From Bacteroidales bacterium UBA5197 (lineage in GTDB: Bacteria > Bacteroidota > Bacteroidia > Bacteroidales > Lentimicrobiaceae), in the NCBI GenBank assembly GCA_002412885.1, contig DHVX01000062.1, positions 373,673 to 437,672 of the forward strand: a stretch of 64,000 nt of DNA. The letters run 5' to 3'. A program made the translations under genes and the position numbers. The notes below the pieces were generated by a model that ran no database searches, had not been told where the DNA came from, and saw only the letters and a list, made by a program, of their open reading frames with translations. Positions 1 through 8,338 of this stretch are shown one piece after another. The first letter of the stretch is position 1. Every line of letters begins with the position of its first letter.

Positions 1-1
1 T

Positions 2-118
2 GATAGTGACAGGAAAAACAGAGCATATGCTCGTTTTTATAAAGTGTGTTTCCACAAGCCAGGCAAATCCTGGGATAAAATAATGATATCAGATCCTGAA
101 AATAATCTTTTAGCATAA
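2..118 (+). CDS. Possible 3' end of a gene entering from the left edge
   Basis: Frame 2 is open from the window edge for 38 codons and stops at TAA 116-118. The residues are mixed hydrophobic, basic and aromatic, as in an ordinary protein tail. Frame 3 is also open for about 27 codons, so this is weak evidence. I recognise no family. A hairpin with T-runs follows at 223-256, which fits a gene ending here. If real, it is convergent with the PpiD-like gene. Confidence 0.35.
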   Translation, partial: DSDRKNRAYARFYKVCFHKPGKSWDKIMISDPENNLLA

Positions 119-222
119 ATAGATATATTATGGAATAACCTTAAATCCACAAGAATTGTAACTTACGGATTTAAGAATAAAGATAAAGATATTTTATTCA
201 TTCGGGGAAATTATTCCCATAA

Positions 223-256
223 AAAAAAGAAAGGCCCGTGAGGACCTTTCTTTTTT
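223..256. terminator. Bidirectional terminator between convergent genes
   Basis: A hairpin with a long A-run on the left arm and T-run on the right arm (AAAGGCCC, GTGA loop, GGACCTTT, one mismatch) lies just beyond the stop of the PpiD-like gene at 292. It has a U-tract in both directions, so it could end that gene and any gene coming from the left edge. Confidence 0.7.
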
Positions 257-291
257 ATCTGAATAGCTTGCGGAGTCTAAAAATTTTTGGT

Positions 292-2412
292 TTAGTAGAA
301 CATCAAGCGATTATCTTCAATTTCTGCTTTACGTTTCAAAGCTTCGGTGGTTTCTCGTTGTGCCCTTGTTCGGAAAGCATTTGAAATCATCCTCTTTTCA
401 GCTGTAAGGTCATCTTTGGGAGGAGCCGGAGTTATTTTGTCAGCAACTACTACAAAAACAGCCTGATTGCCTTTTATGGGTTTCGATAACTGTCCTTCTT
501 TCAAGGTGAATAAAATACCCATTACCTGATCTTCTTTGCCATATCCGGGCAGGTTTGATGCAGCAAAAGCTAATTCGCTTGTGTCAGCTTTCATTCCAAG
601 TGATCTGTATCCCATATCCAGGTCAGCAAGCGAAGTGATGTTTTTGTTGATTTCAGCTATAAGTGTTTCCGCTTTTTTGTCGCGTTTAACCAATGGTTCA
701 ATAAACTCTTTTAACTGATCAATGGTTGGTACACCTTTCTCGCGTTTTTCTTTGAGCAGGGCAACCATATAACGTCCTTCGATATCAAAAACAGGGGATA
801 TGGCTCCGATTTTGTTTTTTTCATCAAACGACCACCTGATAATTTCTCTGGCCTGAGCAATTCCCGGAAGATTATTCTGATCAATGCTGATTCTTTCTGC
901 GAGCCTCTTTGTAAATCCCTTCTCTTCAATCTTTTTGTTGAATCCTTCGGCATCCTTTGATTCAATGGCAAACTGACTGGCTTGGGTGTAAACGTCCTGT
1001 ATGGTTCTTGAACTTGGTTCAATGCCAATTTTAACCATTGCAATGCGTACTTTTTTAACAGGAGTAGTTTTCCCGGTAATCTTTATAATATGAAAGCCAA
1101 ATTGAGTTTCAACTTTTACAACATCGCCGACTTTTCCATTAAGAACAGCGTTATTGAAAGCCGGAACCATAGCACCATCTACAAACCAGTTAAGATCTCC
1201 GTTTGTTTTGGCTGCAGTCTGATCATCGTTCATGCTTGTTGCAAGTTCATCAAATTTGGCAGCACTCGATTTTACAACATTCAATATGCTGTCAGCTTTT
1301 GCTGAAGCCTGAATTTTGTTAATAGTTACAGCCGGATTCACATTGGTACCTGCATAAGTAACCAGGATGTGACTTGCCTTTAATGAATCGGGGCGTGTTT
1401 GAACATCAACCAGCCGCGCCATGTTGTACATGTTGTTCTCAATGTATGGACCAAAAGTTACACCAGGAGCGGAGTTAAACATTATTGAGTCCATCTGATA
1501 AGGAATTGAACCTTTTTTCATCCAGGTGCTGTCGTACCTGACGTCGGATGTTGTATTGACAAATGAAACTAAATTATCAGTTGTTACAAACTCAGCATAT
1601 AATTTCTGAACATCCCGTGAAATTTTTTCACGGTCTTCGGCCGAAGGCAGAATATCGAAAGTCACGTATTCAATATCTCTGGAAGCTTCCTGCTGATATT
1701 TGTGCTTGTTTTCTTTGTAGAATTTTTCGTAGTCGGCATCGGTAATTTTTACCACACTGTCGGCAATACTGGTATAAGAAGCTCCATAGTATCGTGCACT
1801 AATTTTTGCAGTGCGGGCTTCATAATCCCGTTTTGCAAAAGCAGCAGGTACATAAAATCCTTTTGAAACCAGGTTATTATATTTGGTTTTCAACCTGTCG
1901 TCTTTAATGGCTTTTTCAATGGTGAGATACCTCTGTTTCATCTGAGGATCAACATTGTCGAGATTCTGAAGAAAGCTCAGCACATTGGCAGGGTCGAATG
2001 CACCGGTTTCCGGATCGCGGAAACTCTGCTGAATGTACGAATGCGGGTTTCTTCCACGAATCTGGTCGTCAAGCTCTTGTTTTGAGATAGTAAGACCAAG
2101 TTTGTTAACTTCATCAAAAAGGATGCTTTCATTAACAAGCTGTTCCCAGGTTGATTGTCTGATCTGAAACTGCTCTTCAGCTGTAAGATTTTCGTTGCCG
2201 GTATTCATTTTACGGGCCTCGATATTTTCATCTACCTTCTGATTAAAGGTTGTAGCCAGTATCGGTTCCCCGTTAATATTGCCAATGGTATTTACACCTT
2301 GACGCGGGCTACGGTTTGATAGCAGGTCTCCAAGGATGAAAGCGGCCAGCGCAATACCAATTATTGCAATAAGCAGTCCTGATCTTTTGCGAATATCACC
2401 AATTAATGCCAT
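292..2412 (-). CDS. PpiD/SurA-like periplasmic peptidyl-prolyl isomerase
   Basis: Membrane-anchored periplasmic foldase that helps envelope and outer-membrane proteins fold. 706 residues. A short cytoplasmic start is followed by one N-terminal membrane segment (about residues 12-32), a SurA-type N-terminal chaperone domain (about 35-230) and a parvulin/PpiC rotamase domain (about 340-450) with the typical LKASHILV opening and the GDLNWF...FGFHIIK core. The C-terminal 250 residues form a second chaperone-like region. This is the PpiD architecture in Bacteroidota. ATG at 2412 is the clear start. It is the last gene of a leftward envelope cluster (lptC, CNNM protein, this gene). An A/T-rich TAAATTTG box (2438-2445, minus strand) suggests it may have its own promoter. 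Confidence 0.9.
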   Translation of the reverse strand: MALIGDIRKRSGLLIAIIGIALAAFILGDLLSNRSPRQGVNTIGNINGEPILATTFNQKVDENIEARKMNTGNENLTAEEQFQIRQSTWEQLVNESILFDEVNKLGLTISKQELDDQIRGRNPHSYIQQSFRDPETGAFDPANVLSFLQNLDNVDPQMKQRYLTIEKAIKDDRLKTKYNNLVSKGFYVPAAFAKRDYEARTAKISARYYGASYTSIADSVVKITDADYEKFYKENKHKYQQEASRDIEYVTFDILPSAEDREKISRDVQKLYAEFVTTDNLVSFVNTTSDVRYDSTWMKKGSIPYQMDSIMFNSAPGVTFGPYIENNMYNMARLVDVQTRPDSLKASHILVTYAGTNVNPAVTINKIQASAKADSILNVVKSSAAKFDELATSMNDDQTAAKTNGDLNWFVDGAMVPAFNNAVLNGKVGDVVKVETQFGFHIIKITGKTTPVKKVRIAMVKIGIEPSSRTIQDVYTQASQFAIESKDAEGFNKKIEEKGFTKRLAERISIDQNNLPGIAQAREIIRWSFDEKNKIGAISPVFDIEGRYMVALLKEKREKGVPTIDQLKEFIEPLVKRDKKAETLIAEINKNITSLADLDMGYRSLGMKADTSELAFAASNLPGYGKEDQVMGILFTLKEGQLSKPIKGNQAVFVVVADKITPAPPKDDLTAEKRMISNAFRTRAQRETTEALKRKAEIEDNRLMFY

Positions 2413-2549
2413 TTTGTAAGTATTTTTAAAGTGGGTGCAAATTTACAATAATTGTTTAAGGATAAAAATAAAAATGGCAACTGCCTGAAAATTTGTAGAT
2501 AAACCGTGAAAATCTGCCCTCAGCGAGTGAGAAATGAGTATTTAGAGGC

Positions 2550-3818
2550 TCAGGTTGGATTGAATTTCATTCTGACTTCTTCAATACGGCTTTCGCTGGC
2601 ACGGGTTATTATGAACAGGAAGTCGTGAATCTGTATTTCTTCGTGCTCCGCAGGGATGTCTTCATGGTGCGAAATTATCAATCCAGCGAGTGTTTCATAT
2701 TCATCAGATACAGGGAGCTCAAGTTTATATTTTTGATTCAGGTAATCTATTTCAAGCCGGGCAGAAAACAAAAACTCATCCTCACTGATCTGTACTTCAG
2801 CAGAATCTTCAACATCATATTCGTCGTCAATTTCTCCGAAAATCTCTTCAATTATGTCTTCAATAGTCAGCATCCCAGCGGTTCCTCCAAATTCATCAAC
2901 CACCAGAGCAACACTTTTACGTTCACTCATAAACATACTCAACAGTTTATTTGCTGGCATTGATTCCGGAACGATCATAACCGGCTTGGTAATTTCGTCA
3001 ATTGAGCCGGGCCTTCTGAAAAGATCATGCGAATGGGTGTAACCGATAATGTTGTCAATGCTTTCCTGGTATATCAGTACTTTGGAGTGCCCCGATGAAA
3101 TAAACAATTCTCTGAGTACTTCAAGATTTTCAACATTACTAACCGCTATTATTTCGTTTCGGGGAACCATACATTCACGCAATTTGACATTGCCTAAATC
3201 ACGCGCATTCTTAAACATTTCAAATTCCTGATAGTCTTCACTTTCCTCAGGCTGCTGTGATGAAGAATCTCTCAGATAATGATCCAGATCAACCACCCCA
3301 AATGAATATTCAGGGTGAGAGATTCTTGCCTTAAAAATGTATTTCAGAAGTATTTCGGATGCTCCAATAAAAATTATTATGACCGGATAAGATATCACAT
3401 AAAACAATTTTAACGGGACAGCAGAAAAATTGAGAATCCTGTTGGGATTTATCCTGAAAAGGACTTTAGGCAGGAATTCGGCAAAAAGCAATACAATGAG
3501 AGTAGAAATGATGGTTTGTGAAATAAGCAGCAAAGCAATAGTTGCAGAGCTTTCAGGTAACATTCTCAGCAGCATCGGCTCAAGTAAAACCGCAATATAG
3601 ATTCCATAAATGACCAGTGCAATATTATTGCCTAAAAGCAATGCAGCAATAAAGCGCGAGGGTTTTTTCAGAAAGCCTGATAAGAGCCTGGCAGGCAGAA
3701 ATTTCTTGTTTTTCTCTACTTCAATCCTGAGTTTGTTCGCTGTAACAAATGCTATTTCCATGCCTGAGAAGAAGGCTGAAAAAAGAAGGGCAATAATGAT
3801 GGGAACAATTAATTCCAT
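2550..3818 (-). CDS. CNNM/CorC-family protein (DUF21 plus CBS pair, HlyC/CorC type)
   Basis: Integral membrane protein of the CNNM/CorC family, linked to Mg2+/Co2+ export. 422 residues: an N-terminal DUF21 domain with about four membrane segments (residues 1-165), a paired CBS module (about 200-330, with VPRNEI and VVDEFGGTAGMLTIEDIIEE-type motifs) and a C-terminal CorC_HlyC domain (about 345-420). GldE of gliding bacteria has the same architecture, but gldE usually sits beside ssb or gldD. Here the neighbours are lptC and a PpiD-like foldase, so I do not assign GldE. ATG at 3818; a TAAATTTG -7 box on the minus strand at 3842-3849 points to a dedicated promoter. Confidence 0.88.
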   Translation of the reverse strand: MELIVPIIIALLFSAFFSGMEIAFVTANKLRIEVEKNKKFLPARLLSGFLKKPSRFIAALLLGNNIALVIYGIYIAVLLEPMLLRMLPESSATIALLLISQTIISTLIVLLFAEFLPKVLFRINPNRILNFSAVPLKLFYVISYPVIIIFIGASEILLKYIFKARISHPEYSFGVVDLDHYLRDSSSQQPEESEDYQEFEMFKNARDLGNVKLRECMVPRNEIIAVSNVENLEVLRELFISSGHSKVLIYQESIDNIIGYTHSHDLFRRPGSIDEITKPVMIVPESMPANKLLSMFMSERKSVALVVDEFGGTAGMLTIEDIIEEIFGEIDDEYDVEDSAEVQISEDEFLFSARLEIDYLNQKYKLELPVSDEYETLAGLIISHHEDIPAEHEEIQIHDFLFIITRASESRIEEVRMKFNPT

Positions 3819-4014
3819 TTAGATGGCTGGTAATATGAATGCAAATTTAGTGAATTAGTTGGTTGTATGCATAATTGATCGAAAAGAGGTTTCGTAACAA
3901 AGGTTTCTTTTCGAAAATTATAAACTTACTAGAATGATAGACTGCGACTGCATGAACAAAGTGCAGGCAATTGAAGCAAATTGGCTGAATGGTTCAATGA
4001 AAAGCTGGCATAAT

Positions 4015-4602
4015 CTATTCTTTTTCATGTATATACATTTCGCCTCGTGGTTTTTTGATGGTCCAGTTGTAGAAGTTTTCATCTGAAACCATGCCTTCTC
4101 CATATAGAATTTTATCTTTTGTGTTTATGGTTACCATTTTGTCTGATGACACTTTTTTGGTGTTCTGATCCCAAACAAGATGTTCGGTATTTAGTTTTTC
4201 ATCCTTCAGGTAGTTTATCACAACTACATTTCGGGAGGCTTCCATAATTCTACGACCTTCATTGTTTATGCCATAATCAGCAGTAATTTCTGTTCTGATT
4301 ACTGAGGGGTTAAGCGAATCGAAGAAAACCACCCTGAAGCCTTCAGGGAATTTGAGCACTGCACCACCCTGCTCTTCATAGCGATTGAGCAATGGCGCTG
4401 AGAGCGTATATTTTAATCGACCTGATTCACTTTCCGAAATGGTAACATCTTTGGCATACATCACCGGAATGGTGTCAGGTTGATTAAGCCTTGCAACTTC
4501 ATCAAGGGAATTGCTGCAATTACAAAGCGTTGCTGCAAGTGAAATTACAGCAACGCTTTGCAGCATTTTAGTCAGAAAGGGGTATTCTCTTTTACTTTTC
4601 AC
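4015..4602 (-). CDS. lptC: LPS export protein LptC
   Basis: Periplasmic bitopic component that hands lipopolysaccharide from the LptBFG transporter to the LptA bridge. 195 residues: a basic N-region, a hydrophobic segment (about 13-27) ending in Cys residues (LCNC, a possible lipobox), then a beta-jellyroll region with the YAKDVTISESESG...TEITADYG pattern of LptC/OstA-fold proteins. The start appears to be GTG at 4602. The alternative ATG at 4566 would remove all positive charge from the signal/anchor, so I prefer GTG. Only 11 bases separate it from the upstream TPR gene, so the two are probably co-transcribed. Confidence 0.85.
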   Translation of the reverse strand: MKSKREYPFLTKMLQSVAVISLAATLCNCSNSLDEVARLNQPDTIPVMYAKDVTISESESGRLKYTLSAPLLNRYEEQGGAVLKFPEGFRVVFFDSLNPSVIRTEITADYGINNEGRRIMEASRNVVVINYLKDEKLNTEHLVWDQNTKKVSSDKMVTINTKDKILYGEGMVSDENFYNWTIKKPRGEMYIHEKE

Positions 4603-4613
4603 CAGGATGCTTA

Positions 4614-5969
4614 TTATTTAGCAGCCCTTACAGTGGTACTTTCATTTATCCAGCATCCTACAGTGTAGGAACTTCCTTCCTGCATATCGCGGAAGAACAG
4701 GTCGCTGGCAGCAGGATAGAATTTGGAGAACTGAGCAATTTTGGCATTGGCATCTGATTCAACAGAAGGATCAACACTTTTGGCTCTTATGTATTTATCA
4801 ACTGCAGCCCAGAATACTGACTTTCCACCAAGATCATCTTCGGCACACATGGACGCACTTGAAGAATAAAGATCACCGATGAGAAGATATGCTTTGCCGT
4901 AATTGGGGTCGATCTGAAGAATTCTCAGTGCATTTGACCTTGCCTGTGCATAATTGCGCTGGTTGAAGTTAATGTTAGCCAGAATGTTGTAGGCCTTTAC
5001 TTTGTCTCCATTGCTTTCATATAGCTCGGCAGCCTGTTGCATGTACTCTGCTGCTTTGCTCAGGTTATTGCGCTCCAGATTGAGGGTTCCCATCAGGTAG
5101 GCTGATTGAGCTCCCGGCTCAACTTTATGAAGTTTTTCGGTAGCTTTAAAGAAAAGTTCTTCTTTTACGCATCCCTTACGTTCAAGTATGTTGGTTATTT
5201 TCTTAAGTAAATCAACATTTTCAGGAGTTTGTTCGAATTTTTTGGAATATATGGCAACCAGATCAGGGCAAGTGGCAAAGGGTTCAAAGGTTGACTCTAC
5301 ATTTGCTTTGATATTTTCCCAGTTTGCAAGATTTTTTGGTTTTTCAGCATTGGCTTTCAGGTTAAAGTCGATAATCTCGCTCAGCTGGTCATAGGTGTCA
5401 ACAATAGTTGATTTCTCCAGTTTGTTGAGCTCAACCATCCCGATTACAGCCCTGAAGTAATAGACCAATACAGCTCCTTCTGATTTATTGCCTGAAAGTT
5501 CAACTGATTTTTTGAAAATATGGTACAACTGCTCGGTTTTGTCAGGACGATAGGTATAGAGGTCAATACCTTTACGGCCCAGTACATACCCTTCACGGTT
5601 AAAATGCTTGATACGCTGATCGTACACGATCATAAGAGTGTCAATCATTTTCTCGCGAAGTGCGGGATCTTTAGTTTCATCAATTTTTGCTGTAACCATT
5701 TTAGCACCATCTATATAAGTGTTTTGCGATGCAATTGGGCAGAATTGAAAGACCCATCTCCAGTGAGGGTATGCATCTTTATAATTCATTTGTTTGTAAA
5801 ACTCCCGATAAAGAGATAGGTGCATCACACAATTGGCTGAGTCTGCTCCGTATCTTGGTCCCGATATGGCTCCGTTTTCAGACTCTTCTTCGACCTGTGC
5901 ATTGACAGATACTGATGAGAATAATCCCATCATTATAAAGAGGAAGAATGTTTTGATACCCGTTTTCAT
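4614..5969 (-). CDS. Secreted tetratricopeptide-repeat protein
   Basis: About 451 residues starting at ATG 5969, where a clean signal peptide begins (MKTGIK, hydrophobic core, cleavage near VNAQ). Several TPR-like helical pairs are visible, the clearest around SAYLMGTLNLERNNLSKAAE and YNILANINFNQRNYAQARS, and YLLIGDLYSSSA follows. Such proteins scaffold periplasmic or outer-membrane complexes. Position between an outer-membrane barrel gene and lptC suggests an envelope-assembly role; the exact partner is unknown. The 19-base gap to the upstream gene indicates an operon. Confidence 0.8.
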   Translation of the reverse strand: MKTGIKTFFLFIMMGLFSSVSVNAQVEEESENGAISGPRYGADSANCVMHLSLYREFYKQMNYKDAYPHWRWVFQFCPIASQNTYIDGAKMVTAKIDETKDPALREKMIDTLMIVYDQRIKHFNREGYVLGRKGIDLYTYRPDKTEQLYHIFKKSVELSGNKSEGAVLVYYFRAVIGMVELNKLEKSTIVDTYDQLSEIIDFNLKANAEKPKNLANWENIKANVESTFEPFATCPDLVAIYSKKFEQTPENVDLLKKITNILERKGCVKEELFFKATEKLHKVEPGAQSAYLMGTLNLERNNLSKAAEYMQQAAELYESNGDKVKAYNILANINFNQRNYAQARSNALRILQIDPNYGKAYLLIGDLYSSSASMCAEDDLGGKSVFWAAVDKYIRAKSVDPSVESDANAKIAQFSKFYPAASDLFFRDMQEGSSYTVGCWINESTTVRAAK

Positions 5970-5988
5970 GACTTTTGTTTTTAATTGA

Positions 5989-7284
5989 TTAATCATATTT
6001 TCTGATGATGAACCAGCGCTCAAATATTGAGAGGCCTAATGTAAATCTTACAAAGTTCTCTTTGATCAGGTTTTCGTTGGTTGTGCCCCTTGTTCCAATC
6101 TCTGCGGCTAGATTAACTGTAGATCTGGTTCGAGGAATCGGTAACCCAAGACCAAAACTTATGCCAAACTCATCAATCTGTTGTCCGCGCAATTCAAGGA
6201 AGCTGTTACTATACCTGACTCCTGCCCTGTAAGTTATGCGTTGCAGGTAACCCGAAACCGTTGATACGGATGGAGTGTACTGGCCTCCTACTGAGATTCG
6301 CATGCTGTTTTTCAGCGAATCAGGCACTCCAAAGTACGAATATTTATTCCACATTTGCAATTGGTAATCTGCTCCAACCAGCCATTTTTCTGTTTTTCCA
6401 AAAGTAAATCCACCTCCCACAGCAGCTGGTAAAAAGATTTTACCTTTAACCTGTGGTTCGTTTAGTACAGTATCAATTACATTGTCAACGCCTGAGCTTG
6501 AAAGGAAGTACCTGTATCCAAGCCGGTCTTCGGTAGCATTTATATTGGTTCCATTGCTAAAAACCAGGCCAGCTCCCAGATGATATCCACTTTTGCCCTG
6601 CCATTTGTAAAACAAGCCGTAATTTAAACTCAGATCGTGCACCTTGGTTGAGTTTATCACCTTGTAATTCATCCTGTAAGCTGAATCGGGGAAAGTTGTG
6701 GCGCTGGATTTTTCAAGGGTGCCAAAAAGGTAAGTAAGGTTAAACCCGATGCTTAATTGCTTATTGATAGCAATACTGTTTCCAAGATAAAACTGGTTGA
6801 TACCTCCATTGCCTTGGTAGTTGCGGGTTACGCTTCCAATGTTCTCTTCTACCCGTGCATCAAGCATCTGATAGCCTGTGTTGCTATAAGGTAAAAGCCC
6901 GAAACTGCTTCTCCACCAGCGGGTAACCGGAAAGCCAAATTTCAGGTACGCAAGTGATGCAAAATTTGCGGTCTGGCTAAGATTGGTAGTTATCAGTTTG
7001 GTTTGACTTCCGTATGCTCCAACATCAAAAACAAATGAAAGTGTGTCAAAAGCAGCATAGGTTGCCGGATTTGCCGGATTCACAAAATAGGGCGAACTGA
7101 GTCCATAGGAAATGCCCCCCATGGCCATATTCACCACACTATTGTTGTTCATCAAATCACCAATCCCAAATCTGGAGTATGGTGAACTTATCCGGGTTTG
7201 TCCGGATACCTGAATGGTGCAAATGAGCAAAGCCAGTGCCTGCAGGGTTTTTAGAGTGCGGTTACTTTTCAAGGTTGTATTCAA
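5989..7284 (-). CDS. Outer-membrane beta-barrel protein of unknown function
   Basis: 431 residues with a signal peptide (cleavage near VSGQ) followed by the SSPYSRFGIGDL motif and a small-residue-rich NMAMGGISYGL segment, which is common in a conserved Bacteroidota outer-membrane family related in appearance to OmpP1/FadL porins. Alternating hydrophobic/polar strands and many aromatic residues continue to the C-terminus. No ATG exists before the signal peptide: in frame, only TTG at 7284 or 7272 is available after an upstream stop, so a TTG start is likely. It overlaps the 3' end of coaX by about 11-23 bases, implying translational coupling. Confidence 0.8.
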   Translation of the reverse strand: MNTTLKSNRTLKTLQALALLICTIQVSGQTRISSPYSRFGIGDLMNNNSVVNMAMGGISYGLSSPYFVNPANPATYAAFDTLSFVFDVGAYGSQTKLITTNLSQTANFASLAYLKFGFPVTRWWRSSFGLLPYSNTGYQMLDARVEENIGSVTRNYQGNGGINQFYLGNSIAINKQLSIGFNLTYLFGTLEKSSATTFPDSAYRMNYKVINSTKVHDLSLNYGLFYKWQGKSGYHLGAGLVFSNGTNINATEDRLGYRYFLSSSGVDNVIDTVLNEPQVKGKIFLPAAVGGGFTFGKTEKWLVGADYQLQMWNKYSYFGVPDSLKNSMRISVGGQYTPSVSTVSGYLQRITYRAGVRYSNSFLELRGQQIDEFGISFGLGLPIPRTRSTVNLAAEIGTRGTTNENLIKENFVRFTLGLSIFERWFIIRKYD

Positions 7285-8014
7285 GTATTAGATTTAAGCC
7301 GGTTAAAACCAGATTAGGGGCTGCAAAGATGTTATTTTTCATTTTTTTTTCAAAATAAAACATGTCCCCACCTGTAAATATTGTAACGAGTTCAGGGTAC
7401 AAAAGTTTGTACTCGTGAATGATACCGTCGAGTTCGGCCCTTATTCCATTCATCACACCCGAAAGTATAGATTCATGGGAACTGCGCCCGATCAGAAATT
7501 CAGGGAATTCTGCTTCAACTAACGGCAAACGTTGAGTAAAAGTGTGAAGTCCCTTGAAACGAACAGATACGCCTGCTGTAATTCCACCTCCCAGATACTC
7601 TCCCTGTTTGTTTATAAAATCGAAAGTAATGGCTGTGCCTGCGTCAATTACAAGTGTATCGCTCGTCGGATACAGACTGTGTGCGGCGACTGCTGCCGAA
7701 AGCCTGTCGGCCCCTAATGTTGACGGACTGAGATAACAATTGGTGATTGGAACGGGGGTATTGCTGTCGAATTCAATAAATGTCAATTCAGGAAAAACCT
7801 CCCGGTAACCTGCAGTCGGAGAGGAAACGGAACTGATGATTGCCGCCTTAAAACTGTGATTCATCAGGTCAGATTTCAGAATTATTTCAGGAGTCGGATT
7901 TTCAAAAATACGCATTTCAACCAAATTATCTCCCTGATAAACAGCCACTTTAGCCCTGGTATTTCCAAGGTCAATGATGAGTTTTTTATAATCGCGTTCA
8001 GGCGGCTGGGGCAT
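7262..8014 (-). CDS. coaX: Type III pantothenate kinase
   Basis: Phosphorylates pantothenate, the first step of coenzyme A synthesis, in the cytoplasm. About 250 residues from ATG 8014, the start just before the conserved KLIIDLGNTRAK phosphate-1 motif. Other CoaX signatures are the GADRLSAAVAA motif and the LVIDAGTAITFDFI motif with its catalytic Asp. The reading frame is open further upstream, but the extra residues have no family counterpart. It heads the leftward envelope cluster and overlaps the next gene. CoaX enzymes are monovalent-cation dependent and insensitive to CoA feedback (family knowledge). Confidence 0.93.
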   Translation of the reverse strand: MPQPPERDYKKLIIDLGNTRAKVAVYQGDNLVEMRIFENPTPEIILKSDLMNHSFKAAIISSVSSPTAGYREVFPELTFIEFDSNTPVPITNCYLSPSTLGADRLSAAVAAHSLYPTSDTLVIDAGTAITFDFINKQGEYLGGGITAGVSVRFKGLHTFTQRLPLVEAEFPEFLIGRSSHESILSGVMNGIRAELDGIIHEYKLLYPELVTIFTGGDMFYFEKKMKNNIFAAPNLVLTGLNLILEYNLEK

Positions 8015-8128
8015 ATATGTTTTACGATATTTCAACTGGCCAGAATAAAACATTGTAAAGCCTGAGGTGAAATAAGTTCCGCAAAAATACCTGATTTTCA
8101 GGCGCAGTAAGTATTTTTTTTTAAAATA

Positions 8129-8161
8129 TTTGTTAAATTGATTAATTCTTGTTTACCTTTG
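8129..8161 (+). promoter_or_regulatory. Bacteroidota-type promoter of tRNA-Phe
   Basis: A TTTG -33 box (8129-8132) and a TACCTTTG -7 box (8154-8161) are separated by 21 bases, matching the TTTG/TAnnTTTG consensus of the Bacteroidota primary sigma factor. The tRNA begins 15 bases downstream of the -7 box. Confidence 0.75.
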
Positions 8162-8175
8162 CAGCCTCAAAACGG

Positions 8176-8248
8176 GGTATCGTAGCTCAGTCGGTAGAGC
8201 AATGGACTGAAAATCCATGTGTCGCTGGTTCGATCCCGGCCGATACCA
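8176..8248 (+). tRNA. tRNA-Phe (GAA)
   Basis: A 73-base cloverleaf. The acceptor arms GGTATCG (8176-8182) and CGATACC (8241-8247) pair perfectly; the discriminator is A at 8248. The D arm is GCTC..GAGC, the anticodon stem is ATGGA/TCCAT with loop CTGAAAA giving anticodon GAA, and the T loop is TTCGATC. The 3' CCA is not encoded. Its own promoter and terminator flank it, so it is a single-gene transcription unit. Confidence 0.97.
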
Positions 8249-8251
8249 CCG

Positions 8252-8280
8252 AAAAAAACCGGCTTATGTCCGGTTTTTTT
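8252..8280 (+). terminator. Terminator of tRNA-Phe
   Basis: Inverted repeat AAAAAAACCGG / CCGGTTTTTTT with a 7-base loop begins only four bases after the tRNA and ends in seven T residues. Confidence 0.85.
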
Positions 8281-8338
8281 ATGTCTTTGATTTTCAGTTT
8301 ATTATCCCGAAGAAAGTCACTTAACGAGCTGGTATTCA

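Noticed and set aside
2550..3818. Assignment as gliding protein GldE
   Set aside because: Same architecture, but gene neighbours are not ssb or gldD; the general CNNM/CorC call is safer.
3819..4014. Small leftward frame between lptC and the CNNM gene
   Set aside because: It overlaps lptC in another frame, has no membrane or domain signal and no ribosome site; treated as intergenic.
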